24,746 nucleotides of DNA from Haplomitrium mnioides (taxonomy: Eukaryota > Marchantiophyta > Haplomitriopsida > Calobryales), in NCBI GenBank assembly GCA_049999725.1, contig JBNGIS010032638.1, forward strand, positions 1-24,746. The letters are read 5' to 3'. Both the position numbers and the translations under genes were made by a program. The notes beneath the pieces are model-generated. The model had not been told where the DNA came from. It was given only the letters and a program-made list of their open reading frames with translations, and did not search any database. The first letter of the stretch is position 1, and every line of letters starts with the position of its first letter. Shown in pieces: positions 9,582 through 20,400 of this stretch.

Positions 9582-9747
9582 TCGGGGGGCTCTCAAACAT
9601 GTACATGTGGTAACCAACAAAGGGGGAGAACAGGATGGGATGTAAATAACTAGCATTTTGTAATTTTCTTTAAAGAGTAATGGGGAACAGTGAGGAAATG
9701 CAGCCAAAGATGAAGGCTAGACAGATGTTTGCGAGGACGCTGCACAG
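9582..9747 (+). other. 3' untranslated region of element A
   Basis: This stretch between the integrase stop and the PPT has no coding signal. Its last 60 bases match the corresponding place in element B on the minus strand (about 15812-15860; shared GCCAGACGGATGTT-like sequence). Confidence 0.6.
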
Positions 9748-9762
9748 TTAAAAGGGGAGTCA
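9748..9762 (+). other. Polypurine tract of element A
   Basis: TTAAAAGGGGAGTCA directly precedes the TG of the 3' LTR. The purine run AAAAGGGGAG is the expected plus-strand DNA primer. Element B has the near-identical AAAAGGAGACTCA at the same place on the minus strand. Confidence 0.8.
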
Positions 9763-10360
9763 TGTCAGTCGGATTTGAAGGTACTTCGTGTAATATTTTC
9801 AAAAAAATTCAAAAAATTAATTGAGAAGCCATGCAGGTTCTATGTTTTGGGTCAAACGGGCTTCCAATGTACATCAAAGGGACTCAAGACATGCTTAGAG
9901 AGAAGGGAAGGATTGAGGTCATAAGGCAGGGGGAGAAAGGTTGAGGAGCCATAAAAGAAACCAGAGTAGGGCGGAATGTGGAAGATAGAACAGAAAAGGA
10001 CAGGGGCGGAAGAAACCTTAGGCAGAAAAAAGGAAAAGCAAGCATTAAGATTCACTTAAAACTTGTTGAGGAGGATCACAGGGGAGGGCTGCTATCAAGG
10101 CGAGACAAGGGAGACAAAGTTCACGACCATAGGTACAGAAATGGGCAAGAACGGAGGAAAGGGGTGGAAGTCGAGATGCAAAACACATTTTGACCATTTC
10201 ATCATCAATTTTGACCATTTGAGGCATGCAATAGCTTGATAGAGAGAGGAGCTTGAGGTAATTGCACTGCAATTTGAATCGAAGAGAATAAAGTGGAAAT
10301 AAGGAAGAACGACCTTCTGGAAGTTAACCAACACTCAATACTAGATGTTTGATGGAGGGA

Positions 10361-10652
10361 GTCCGAGGTCTTCTGTCTGACGGCCGCAGTCCGAAGTACA
10401 CAGTCTGAGGGGTTCCAAGGTCCGATGTCTAATGGTTGCAGTCTGATGGAAGGAGTCCGAGGTCCGTAGTCTGACAGTCGCAGCCCAAAGTCCGCAGTCC
10501 GAGGGAGTCCAATGGTTGCAGTCCGAAGTCTTCTATCCGACGATCGTAGTCCGAAGTACGCAGTCCAAGGGGGTACGAGGTCCGTTGTCCGACAGTCGCA
10601 GTCCCAAGGAGGCCGACGGTCACAATTCGATGAAGGGAGTCCACGAGTCTTC
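10361..10652 (+). repeat. 14-bp tandem repeat with 80-bp higher-order period in LTR A
   Basis: The run divides cleanly into units of the form GTCCGAAGTACGCA. Unit lengths are 14,14,14,14,10,14, repeated three times as 80-bp blocks (10361-10440, 10441-10520, 10521-10600), then partial units to about 10652. Blocks 1 and 3 are the most alike. No counterpart is seen in LTR B or LTR C. The ORFs crossing it on both strands (Leu/Arg/Thr/Asp-rich) are by-products of the repeat. Confidence 0.85.
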
Positions 10653-10663
10653 ACGGGGAGGTG

Positions 10664-10668
10664 GTGGG
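10664..10668. repeat. Target-site duplication of element B, left copy
   Basis: GTGGG lies just before the left TG of B; TTGGG lies just after the right CA (22564-22568). Four of five bases match. The related LTR C reads GTGGTGGGGCCTAG at the same place, with the target present once. Confidence 0.65.
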
Positions 10669-13600
10669 TGTCACGCCCCTTCCTCCTTCCTTAACACCCA
10701 ATTGATGTTATTTCAAAGGAAAAGGGGTGACAAAGTACTACCAGGCTCTTTAATGAGACGGCCCCAGCACCTTCGTTAGTGAATTCAGGTCTTAACGATC
10801 CTGAACTTCTCACCTTGCATTTCCACACTACTCTCAAACCCACCAAGCGCAAGACCGACCTGTCTTCCTCTCCACAACATACAAAGCAACCACAACTCAA
10901 TTGATTCTGGGGTACATCTAACACTGTGCTTGATGCAAATCTAGTTGTAGATCTTCAATGCCCCCTCCTATGAACAGGGGTGTATGCAGTTATTACACAT
11001 GAATAATCTTGCAGCATTCTTCTATAGGCTGCGTCCTAACACCACCAAGGCTAAACACTTCTCCAAGTACTGAACTATTGACCAAGCCAGCTACTCCAAC
11101 ACTCAACCAAGCAGAGCTATTTGATTTATTCTCTCAATAGAATGGAAATTACAACCTAAGCATGGAACCCCACTTATTAGCCTTCCTATGCACTTGCAGA
11201 GCTATCCTTCTCTCTTTCTAATGCTCCTAACATCACTCCCCCCACTCCTACACAACAATTATTACCAACACTTCAGCCTGACCAGAATTGTAGATAATGT
11301 AGCCCTTGTTTTCTCCTTAGCGAGCTCGGATTCTCCCTTGTAACCTGCCTCAGCTTTCTCAACCCAATCCTTTGCCCGTTGAAGTTTCAGACAGTGGTTT
11401 AGAATCTTGGTTCCAAATATGAATCATGCCTCTGCAATCACAACAACACCAGAAGCATCGACCTCACTGCCTCTCTCTCCCCACTCACACACCTTGTCTA
11501 GATAGTTTTTTAACTTCCCTCGCAAGAAGCCCTAAATTTACTTCCTCAAGTTTGAAAGAGGTCTTATTTAACTTGCACCTCCGGAAGATAGCCCTCCCAA
11601 CTGCTGGATCAACCACTCCACCCGAGAATTGGCTGGATCTTCCCTGTAGTGCGCAGGCACCAACGTGGCCACTCCTCTCCTTTCTCCACAACATTGTAAC
11701 ACCAGCAGCACTCTCCCAATGCTTATAGGACTGATCTCCTGCACAAACCCAAGCTAAGATGACACCAGGACTCCCCCTTGGCTGCCCCTCACGAAATACA
11801 AATCGAAAGAATTCTCCTCTCCTCTAAGTGTTGGTCCACCTCCAAATGCTTGCATGCCTTCAAAGATGAGTCCACTTGAGTAGTCTTAGCCTCTAAAGCC
11901 TCCTGCTCAATGATTCCCAGCACCTCCATGATTCCCAGCACCTCCTCAGTCCACCTCCACCCTGTGATGGCCTTCCTTCACGAGTACACCCACGTCACCA
12001 AAGGTCTCACTAGAATTCTCTCCTCTGTATCTCGCTACTCTCTCTGCCTAGAACTATCAGTCCTTGTAGCTTCAAAGCAAGGTAGTCTATCCCCGTGTTG
12101 GTTTTCCCTCCAACCTCGACGATTCATCAGCGCCCTTCCTTGAAAGTCCCTGTTTCCCTTATCTGACGGTTGAGGGGTGCATCCCACCTTTTTGCACAGC
12201 CCGCAAGTGGGTTTTCTTCCAAATTTAGAGTCTAAAATTGGCGCCAACAGCTGCACTTTGTGGTTATCTTCCCAACAAGACTAATTTAACGTGAATCTGA
12301 CCTCTGTAGCTTTGGCAATCGGGGTTTGAATGGACATACCTTTTTCCTTTGTTTTTTCCTCGTTTTAGCTTGACAATTCGTGAGATCCCTTGGATGTCGG
12401 GCAGCTAACATGTGGCGCGTCGGGGGAGTTTGTTGGATTCCTTGGGCTCGCCATCCGAAAGAATCATCAGACTGGAAACCCGTAAGATTCCTCGGACTCA
12501 TTGGTCTTCGATTTATCGTTGTTTTGACACATTTTGTTCCTCCTCTAGCCGGATCCCCGTTAAGTGGGCTCCCCACTTCGTAAGTTCAAACAAATCCCCT
12601 TTAACCGGACCCCTGCCCCACGGATGTCCAGACGGAACCCTGTTAACCGGTCCTCTCCACATCGGAAGGTTAATCAGAACCACTTTAAGTGGGCTCTCCA
12701 CTTAGGAGGGTTGAGTCCCGCTCCGTTCCTCGAATCGGACACCATGGACATCAGACAGTTGACACGTGGCGCGTCATGGGAGTCCATTAGATTCCTCGGA
12801 CTCGCCATCCCACAAGATTCTTCGGACGCCGGATCTTCGACGGAGAGTTGTTTTGGCATCCCTTGTTCCTCCTCTGGCTAGTCCGTTGATAAGTCGCCTT
12901 TTCAGCACCATCGTTCCTTCTCTAACAGATCCTCGATATATCCCGATTTCAAAACCCTTTGTTTCTCCTCGGGCCGTTGATCTATCACTGTTTCGGCACC
13001 CCTTCTTGCTCATGTGGCCAGAATGCTGAAAATCACCCCTTCGGCGCCATCATTTCTCCTCTAACGGATCGTCGACATATCCTTGTTTCGGCACTATCAT
13101 TTCTCCTCCAACGGATTGTCGATATATCTCTGTTTCGGCACCCCTTCTTGCTCCTGTGGCCAGACCGCTGAAAATCACCCCTTCGACACCATCGTTTCTC
13201 CTCTAACGAATCGTCAACATATCCCTATTTTGGCACCATCGTTTCTCCTCCAACGGATCGTCAACATATCCTTGTTTTGGCACCCCTTCTTGCTCCCCCA
13301 ATGGGTTCATGTTAAGTGGGATCCCCACTTAGGGAGGTCCATTGGATCCACATTAACCGGTATTCCCACATCAGAGGGCTAATCGGAACCCCCTTAAGTG
13401 GGCCTCCACTTGAAGTTTTTCTCCTCCATGATCGATCGATGTAGTCTCCTCCTCAATCCCTCCTAGTTCCGCCATCCCCTGCACGATTTTTCCAGCCTCT
13501 CTCCCTGTTCAGTCGATCTAACCTGATCAATCAAACTTCCTCCTCTTGCATTGAGATTTCTTCCTTGCCTCACGCTAGCTCCCTCACGATCAATTTCTGG

Positions 13601-15797
13601 GGGTCAATTCTCCCTGCACGATTCGGTCCATGCCTCCTTCCACATGCGCGATCCACTCTTCATCCTTCACGTGATTTCCTTTTCCTTGCGCAATTCCCAC
13701 TTGTTGAATCCCTTCTGGATCCACTTCCTTTTTCCCTTCCACTTTTGATCCAACTCCTCTTCTGCCTTTGATGAAATCTCCTCCACCTGCATTGCAATTC
13801 AACCTCCTCCTCTCAGCCTGCATAATTTCCTGAGGCAATTGGATCCTCTTGGCCCCTACGATTCCGTCCCTAGCCCCATGCAAGCCCATTCCATCTTCCT
13901 CTCAATTCCTTTGACGATTCCATCCCCTCCCAGCCCCTGTCGCAATTCAATCCTCGACGATCCATTTCCTGTATGCGCATTCATCTTCGGGTTTAACAAG
14001 GGACTTTGCATCAAATTAATTCTTGATTCTCGTAGCTGACCCTTCGCATAGGCCTCCTCACATCTCATACTTCTTTCCGCAGCTCCCGATTGATTGCTTG
14101 TCAAACGTCATCTCGGGAGAAATCCAGTTTCAAACTTTCTGAAATGTCTCATTCAAACTTTCAAAAAAACCGCTTTCTTCCCAATCGCTCCGAATCATCG
14201 ACAGATCACCCCTTCGGCTAATTATGTTGGATCCTTGTTTTTTTCGCTCGAGGAAATCTTCTGTTTTGTTCTTCCAAATCTTCCACACCATGTTCCCCAC
14301 TTCGGATCCCTCTTAGGCAGTGTCCTCACTACGGATACCCACACGGACACCTTAGAGATCCCTCTTAGGCGGATTCCCCACTTTGGATACCCTCTTCGTA
14401 ACTTCCATCGGATCCCCCTTAGTTGGATTCCCCACTTAGGATGGTTCGGCTCCGATCCGTTCCTCGCAACCTCGACCACTCGTTATAAGAATTCTTCATT
14501 AGATCTCCTTGGAAACTAACTTGGCAAATAATTCGTTATAGAAACTGCGTATAGCTCCTTTGAAATTCAATCCCCTCAGCCTTGTTCAAGCAAATCCTCG
14601 CAACACACTTGACTCTCCTCCACGCAATCTCCTCCTCGACTCTTTTTCAATTTCTCTCTGTCATGCACAAATCAATCCCTCCTCCTCTCATGCAAATTCT
14701 CCTATTGGCCCTTGCGCAATTCCACTTCTATTCAATCCAACCTTCAATGCTGGTTCTATTCGACTCCTTCTCTGCTTACGTGAAATTCTCCTGCGGCGAA
14801 CATCTTTCTATGCTTGAATTTTCTTTCTCCTCGCGATCTCCTGGCAACATTCTACCAAGACCTCCTCGTGGTGATTTCCTCCCTTAACGAATTGGAGCCT
14901 TTGCGAAAATTAGAGCCCTTGTGTGAACTTGGAGCCGCTACGCTAAGCTGGATTGGAGCCCCTTGGAAAAATTGGAGCCCCTTTGACATTCCTCTATCTA
15001 GCGATCAGGCACAATGCTCTTCCTCCAACCTCGATTTTTGTCTATGAATTCTGAATTCCCCTCCTCCTCCTCGATTCTTCCTTCTTAATCTTTGCCCTAA
15101 TTTCTCCCCATTTCTTTTGATTTCTTCTCCCATTCCTCTCTGAATCCTTATTCGATTTGAAGCCTCCTCATGTGCAAAGCCCTTTTGAAGCGAACTCTCT
15201 CCCCTGATTTGCGATCTGTGACTCGCCCCTCCCTCTCATCAATCGATTCATGCCCTCTTCCTGATCAAATTTCTTCCTTGCAGCGGCAAAATTCTTCTCT
15301 CTGCAAATGTTCCTACTGGTGCAATTGCTCATGCGCAATGGTCCTCCTGCCGCTGCTTGAATTCTTTGAAAATCAGCCTGCCCCTCGACATGAAGTGCCC
15401 CTTTCTACCATGCGCGCGATTCTCTCAGCCTGCAAAATCCTTGATTCGTGGTCTTGATCCGAACAGAAGGTGCCCTCCCAATATCCCATAAGTGCTTCCC
15501 ATGGAGCCGAATGTAGTATATAATGATTAGACACCCTCCTTCTTTGGAGAGGCAGCCCTTTATGGGGTATAAGGCCACCACTTATCCCTTGCTTGCCCCT
15601 GGACGGACCTAGTTCAGGGCTTACCCTTCCCTAGGGCACACTGTCCTCTGAGTGATCAAATGGTCTTACCAATAGAGTAGTCTTCATAGTAGTGGGCTTG
15701 GCTTGGCCCCCAACAGTAGGTTAGTTTTATTAACTTTTACTTAATTTTTGAAATGTTTTGAAAATATGACACTAAGTACCTTCAAACCCGGCTGACA
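10669..15797 (-). repeat. 3' LTR of element B (left copy)
   Basis: It is 5,129 bp and collinear with 17463-22563; about 17 differences fall in the first ~205 bases and about 8 in the last 77 (hand counts). On the plus strand it runs from TGTCACGCC to GGCTGACA. In element orientation the first ~65 bases and roughly the last 2.7 kb (plus-strand 10669-13410) are homologous to LTR A. The segment 13430-15730 is B-specific, pyrimidine-rich on the plus strand, and includes a short GGAGCCCCTTTG-type repeat (about 14890-14985). A candidate poly(A) signal AATAAA (minus strand) is at 11125-11130. No gene is supported inside. Confidence 0.9.
12840..13300 (-). repeat. 46-bp repeats in a 142-bp higher-order array, left LTR of B
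   Basis: Landmark GGCACCCCTTCTTGCTC occurs at 12995, 13137 and 13279, exactly 142 bp apart. Between landmarks lie ~46-bp units with TTTCTCCTCTAACGGATCG and CGACATATCC. The reverse complement is the same unit as in LTR A (22712-22920) and LTR C (4740-5210). Confidence 0.8.
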
Positions 15798-15812
15798 TGA
15801 GTCTCCTTTTAA
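15798..15812 (-). other. Polypurine tract of element B
   Basis: On the minus strand TTAAAAGGAGACTCA ends directly before the TGTCAG that opens the 3' LTR. It matches the PPT of element A apart from two or three bases. Confidence 0.78.
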
Positions 15813-15970
15813 TTGTGAAGCTTCTTCGCGAACATCCGTCTGGCCTTCAATGGGTTAACCTTGTAGCTCCGCGCATTGTCGTTGTTGCTCTAGTTGGAGG
15901 TAAAATTCAGAAAACAAAACTAACAACCACTAGAAAGAAATTACCAAAAAACACACACTCTGGTACATAG
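15813..15970 (-). other. 3' non-coding part of the element B internal region
   Basis: The first ~50 bases next to the PPT match the 3' UTR of element A. The rest is A/C-rich on the plus strand (AAACAAAACTAACAACC) and shows no coding signal. Confidence 0.45.
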
Positions 15971-16669
15971 TCAAAGCTTCAAATTCTTCCCTGGGTCTCG
16001 CACAAAAATTGAGTCAAAATTTTTTCTATCAATATGGACATCCAATCTGTACAACATCAGACCACTCTGCTGGCCTTCCTCCCCTAGCCTTGGGTTACTC
16101 ACACAACACACACTCAGGGAACAAATGAAAAAACAAGAACAGACAAAGGTACTGTACACAAGGTCTATAAGAATACAACTATATACAACATTGGTTGCAG
16201 TTAGGTTGCTTGTTACATTTTCTTCCATTACAGCAAGATTATTTGGTTGGCTCAAGGTTAGCTCCTTCTCTGGCTCGAGATGAGGTTCAACTTTTGATAA
16301 CTTCTGGTCCTCTAGGCTGCAATCTTCCATCTAATATGGCCTCTCCTCCTTTATTTGATGGAGTTCAAACTCTAATGGGTACGGCGTGGTCCACTCCCCT
16401 TTTGCTTTGGGTTCTAGGCTGAAACCATCCTTGTTGACTGATTCCTCCACGCCAGATTTGGCTCCCATGCTCCTTGCCAGCTCGATCTGGTTGACCATCA
16501 CCGTGCCCCCCGCCATTTTTTCGGATTCCCTCCCTTTCGGTTCTGCTTCTTCTACTTCTACTTGAATGATGTAGAGAGTAGGTGTTTGCTCCTCTACTAT
16601 AAATTCTTCCAACTCTTTAACCACAGTCTTCTCCTTGGCTGCCTCCAAAGTCTCTTGTAGTTCTCCCAC
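15971..16669 (-). pseudogene. gag-pro linker remnant fused to unmatched sequence, element B
   Basis: On the minus strand one frame is open for about 233 codons with a single stop at 16331-16333. The first part matches element A: KELEEFIVEEQ...IIQVEVEE corresponds to the linker before the protease, then GTVMVNQIELARSMGAKSG to the linker after it. The protease core between them is deleted. The rest (KDGFSLEPKAKGEW onwards, then a hydrophobic Cys-rich stretch VVYSCILIDLVYSTFVCSC) has no match in A. RT, RNase H and integrase are missing. The long open frame may be chance or a remnant of captured sequence; no function is assigned. Confidence 0.55.
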
Positions 16670-17352
16670 ATTTTCTTGTTGTGTCGGATGGAACCATGTA
16701 GGGTTTTCCCTTTCCTAATCAGAATCACTAAGGAATGACAACACTTGAGGCACATACTTTTTGGCCTTTCGCCCTTTCTTGTGCTTGCCCTTCTTGTGGG
16801 ACTTGGATCCTGATTTGGTTACCAACCGATAACAATCCTCTGAAGCAGAGGTTTCCTCTTTTATCCAGGCTGCTTCCTCCTCTTCAACTAGGAATGTATG
16901 GCAATTGGATACCCATCCTTTTGCCCCTATGGTTCCGGGCAGTTGGAAGAAACATGCCCAGGTTGACCACAATTCTAGCACACCATAACTATCATTTTCG
17001 TTGGTCTGGTTGCGACCCACCCATCTAGTTGTTCAGCTTGGGAGGTACATGCCCCCTTCTCTAGATTTGGCTTGATGCTCGCAAGGAAGGCCTACATTAC
17101 CTCTATCTTTGAACTCAATTCTGCTAAGTGAGCTCCCCTTCCCTTGGCAGCCTTTCTGATCCTTCACTCCTTTCTCTGCTTTTTCCTTCTCGAAGATCCC
17201 TGATCATCAGAGTTGTTGCTATCAGAGTCACTGTCACTTTCCCAAGTGGATGCAGAGCTCTCTTTTGTTTCCTTATTTCTACTTGAATTATCAGAAGGGT
17301 ATTTCGATACATACTTAGCTTGTCTTTTCCTTTGTGCACGGTTATGGCCCAT
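16670..17352 (-). pseudogene. gag: gag nucleocapsid remnant, element B
   Basis: On the minus strand, translation in changing frames gives NRAQRKRQAKY and a Ser/Asp run followed by SSRRKKQRK (compare SSRRKKKKK in A), then HLAELSSKIEVM, then VC(stop)NCGQPGHVSSNC, a CCHC knuckle with its His intact but a stop in place of Trp. It ends with EDCYRLVTKSGSKSHKKGK, matching the Gag tail of A. The capsid domain and the first zinc knuckle are absent. Several stops and frameshifts make it non-coding. Confidence 0.7.
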
Positions 17353-17462
17353 TCCCGGAATAGAGAGGAAAACTTTTACTCCTTTGCAAGATGATAACTT
17401 GGTTCTGGGTTGGTCTCAGGTTTTTGCAAACCTTTGCTCTCCTTCTAGCGCCAAGAAATCTA
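17353..17462 (-). other. Leader of element B including PBS
   Basis: After the LTR end the minus strand reads TAGATTTCT, the PBS, then AAAGGTTTGCAAAAACCTGAG and further bases aligning with the leader of A. It then jumps directly into the middle of gag, so the capsid-coding part was deleted. Confidence 0.6.
17436..17453 (-). other. Primer binding site of element B
   Basis: TGGCGCTAGAAGGAGAGC on the minus strand lies 9 nt after the LTR end at 17463. It is identical to the PBS of A over the first 15 bases. Confidence 0.75.
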
Positions 17463-20400
17463 TGTCACGCCTTTTCCTCCTTCCTTAACATCCAATTGAT
17501 GCTATTTCAGAGGAAAAGAGGTGACAAAGAACTATCGGGCTCTTTAATGAGAGGCCCCAACACCTTCGTTAGTGAAATCAGGTCTTAACGATCCTGAACT
17601 TCTCACCTTGCATTTCCACGCTACTCTCAAACCCACCAAACGCAAGATAGACCTATCTTCCTCTCCACCACATATAGAGCAACCTCAACTCAATTGATTC
17701 TGGGGTACATCTAACACTGTGCTTGATGCAAATCTAGTTGTAGATCTTTAATGTCCCCTCCTATGAACAGGGGTGTATGCAGTTATTACACATGAATAAT
17801 CTTGCAGCATTCTTCTACAGGTTGCGTCTTAACACCACCAAGGCTAAACACTTCTCCAAGTACTGAACTATCGATCGGGCCAGCTACTCTAGCACTCAAC
17901 CAAGCAGAGCTATCTGATTTATTCTCTCAATAGAATGGAAATTACAACCTAAGCATGGAACCCCACTTATTAGCCTTCCTAAGCACTTGTAGAGCTATCC
18001 TTCTCTCTTCTTTACGCTCCTAACATCACTCCCCCCACTCCTGTACAACAATTATTACCAACACTTCAACCTGATCAGAATTGTAGATAATGTAGCCCTT
18101 GTTTTCTCCTTAGCCAACCCGAATTCTCCCTTGTAACCTACTTGAGCTTTCTCAACCCAATCCTTTGCCCGTTGAAGTTTCAGCCAGTGGTTTAGAATCT
18201 TGGTTCCAAATATGAGACCTGCCTCTACAATCACAACAACACCATAAGCATCAACCTCACTGCCACTCTCTCCCCACTCACACACTCTGTCTAGATAGTT
18301 TTTTTAACTTCCCTCGCGAGAAGCCCTAAATTTACTTCTTCAAGCTTGAAATAGGTCTTATTTAACTTGCACCTCTGGAAGACAGCCCTCCGAGCTGCTC
18401 GATCACCCACTCCACCCTAGAATTGGCTGGATCTTCTCCGCAGTGCGCAGGCACTAACGTGGCCACTCCTCTCCTTTCTCCACAAGATTGTAGCACCAGC
18501 AGCACTCTCCCAATGCTTCTGGGACTGATCTCCTGCACAAACCCAAGCTAAGACGACACGAGGACCCCCCTCTTGGCCCCCCCTCACGAAATGCAAACCC
18601 AAAGAATTCTCCTCTACTCTAAGTGTTGGTCCACCTCCAAATGTTGGCTTGCCTTCAAAGATGAGTCCACTTGAGTAGTCTGAGCCTCTAAAGCCTCCCG
18701 CTCAAGGATTCCCAGCACCTCCTCAGTCCACCTCCACTCTGTGATGGCCTTCCTTCACGAGTACACCCACTTCACCAAAGGTCTCACCAGAATTCTCTCC
18801 TATGTATCCTGCTGCTCTCTCTTCCTAGAATTATCAGTCCCCGTAGCTTCGAAGTGAGGTAGTCTATGCTCGTGCTGGTTTTCCCTCCAGCCTCGACGAT
18901 TCATCAGCGCTCTGCCTTGAAAGCCCCTGTTTCTCTTATTTGACGGCTGAGGGGTGCATCTCGCCTTTTCACACAGACTCCAAGTGGGTTTTCTTCTAGA
19001 TTCAGAGTCTGAAATTGGTGCCAACAGCTGCGCTTTGTTGTTCTCTTCCCAACAAGACTAATTTTACGCGAATCAAACCTCTGTAGCTCTAGCAATTGAC
19101 ATTTGAATAGACATACCTTTTTCCTTTGTTTTTTCCTCGTTTTAGCTTGACAACCCGTGAGATCCCTCAGATGTCGGGCAGTTGACATGTGGCGCATCAA
19201 GGGAGTCCGTTGGATTCCTCAGACTTGCCATTCGTAAGAATCATTGGACTGGAAACCTATAAGATTCCTCGGACTCGCTGGTCATTGATTTATTGCTGTT
19301 TTGACACCCTTTGTTCCTCCTCTGGCCGGATCCCCGTTAAGTGGGCTCCCCACTTTGTAAGTTCAAACGAATCCCCTTTAATCGGACCCCTACCCCACGG
19401 ATGTCTAGACGGAACCCTGTTAATCGGTCCTCTCCACATCGGAAGGCTAATTGGAACCACTTTAAGCGGGCTCTCCACTTGAGAGGGTTGAGTCCCGCTC
19501 CGTTCCTCGGATCAAACACTATAGACAACAAACAGTTGACACGTGGCGCGTCAGGGGAGTCCATTGGATTCCTCGGACTCGCCATCCCGTAAGATTTTTC
19601 GGACGCCAGATCTTCGATGGAGCACTTTTTTGGTATCCCTTGTTCCTCCTCTGGCCGGTCCGTTGATAAGTTGCCTTTTTGGCACCATCGTTCCTCCTCT
19701 AATGGATCATCGATATATCTCAATTTCAGCACCCTTTGTTTCTCCTCGGGCCGTCAATCAATCACTATTTTGGCACCTCTTCTTGCTCTTGTGGCCAGAC
19801 CGTTGAAAATCACCCCTTCGACACCATCGTTTCTCCTCTAACCGATCGTTGACATATCCCTGTTTCAGCACCATCATTTCTCCTCCAACGGATTGTTGAC
19901 ATATTCGTGTTTTGGCACCCCTTCTTGCTCTTGTAGCCAGACCGCTGAAAATCACTCCTTCGGCGCCATCGTTTCTCCTCTAGCCGATTGTCAACATATC
20001 CTTATTTTGGCACCATCGTTTCTCCTCCAACGGATCGTCTACATATCCCTATTTCAACACCCCTTCTTGCTCCCCCAACGGGTCCATGTTAAGTGGGATC
20101 CCCACTTAGGGAGGTCCATCGGATCCACATTAACTGGTATTCCCACATCGGAGGGCTAATTGGAACCCCCTTAAGTGAGGCTCCACTTGAAGTTCTTCTC
20201 CCCCACGATCGATCGATGTAGTCTCCTCCTCGATCCCTCCTAGTTACGCCATCCCCTACGCGATTTCTCCAACCTCTCTCCCTGTTCGGTTGATCTAACT
20301 TAATTGATCAAACTTCCTCCTCCTGCATTGCAATTTCTTCCTTGCCTCAGGCCAGCTCCCTCACGATCAATTTCTGGGGGTCAATCCTCCCTGCACGATT

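Larger units (their letters stand above)
9763..10668 (+). repeat. 3' LTR of element A, first part (up to insertion of B)
   Basis: It opens TGTCAGTCGGATTTGAAGG and matches the first ~65 bases of the B LTRs (reverse complement of 15733-15797). From about 9830 it is unrelated to B. It contains AT-rich sequence, a purine-rich stretch, and a 14-bp tandem repeat at 10361-10652. It is cut at 10668 by element B. The continuation is at 22569, shown by the uninterrupted match in LTR C (AAGTGGTGGGGCCTAG at about 4613-4630). The short open frames here have no recognisable domain. Confidence 0.85.

Noticed and set aside
10205-10654. 149-codon minus-strand frame with repeated LRTSD/TTDLG-like residues, resembling a repeat protein.
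   Set aside because: It is the translation of the 14-bp tandem DNA repeat; similar repeat-like frames appear in other frames and on the plus strand.
12840-13300. Regularly spaced repeats that might suggest a CRISPR array.
   Set aside because: Units are direct tandem and degenerate, with no unique spacers, and lie in a eukaryotic LTR with a gypsy PBS and PPT.
13590-13889. A ~100-codon open frame on the minus strand kept in both B LTRs (also 20367-20672), sense to the element.
   Set aside because: About 13 of 91 aligned residues differ while the DNA differs by roughly 8-10%, so there is no sign of protein conservation. It has no known domain; both copies are open probably because they are young duplicates of one LTR.
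14094-14519. 141-codon plus-strand frame, with a counterpart at 20868-21284.
   Set aside because: It is antisense to element B, overlaps other equally long frames, and has no recognisable domain.
15510-15530. Minus-strand TATA-like run ATTATATAC in both B LTRs, as a promoter.
   Set aside because: It is only about 0.28 kb into a 5.1-kb LTR and nothing else marks a start site. Noted in the LTR entry, not called as a promoter.
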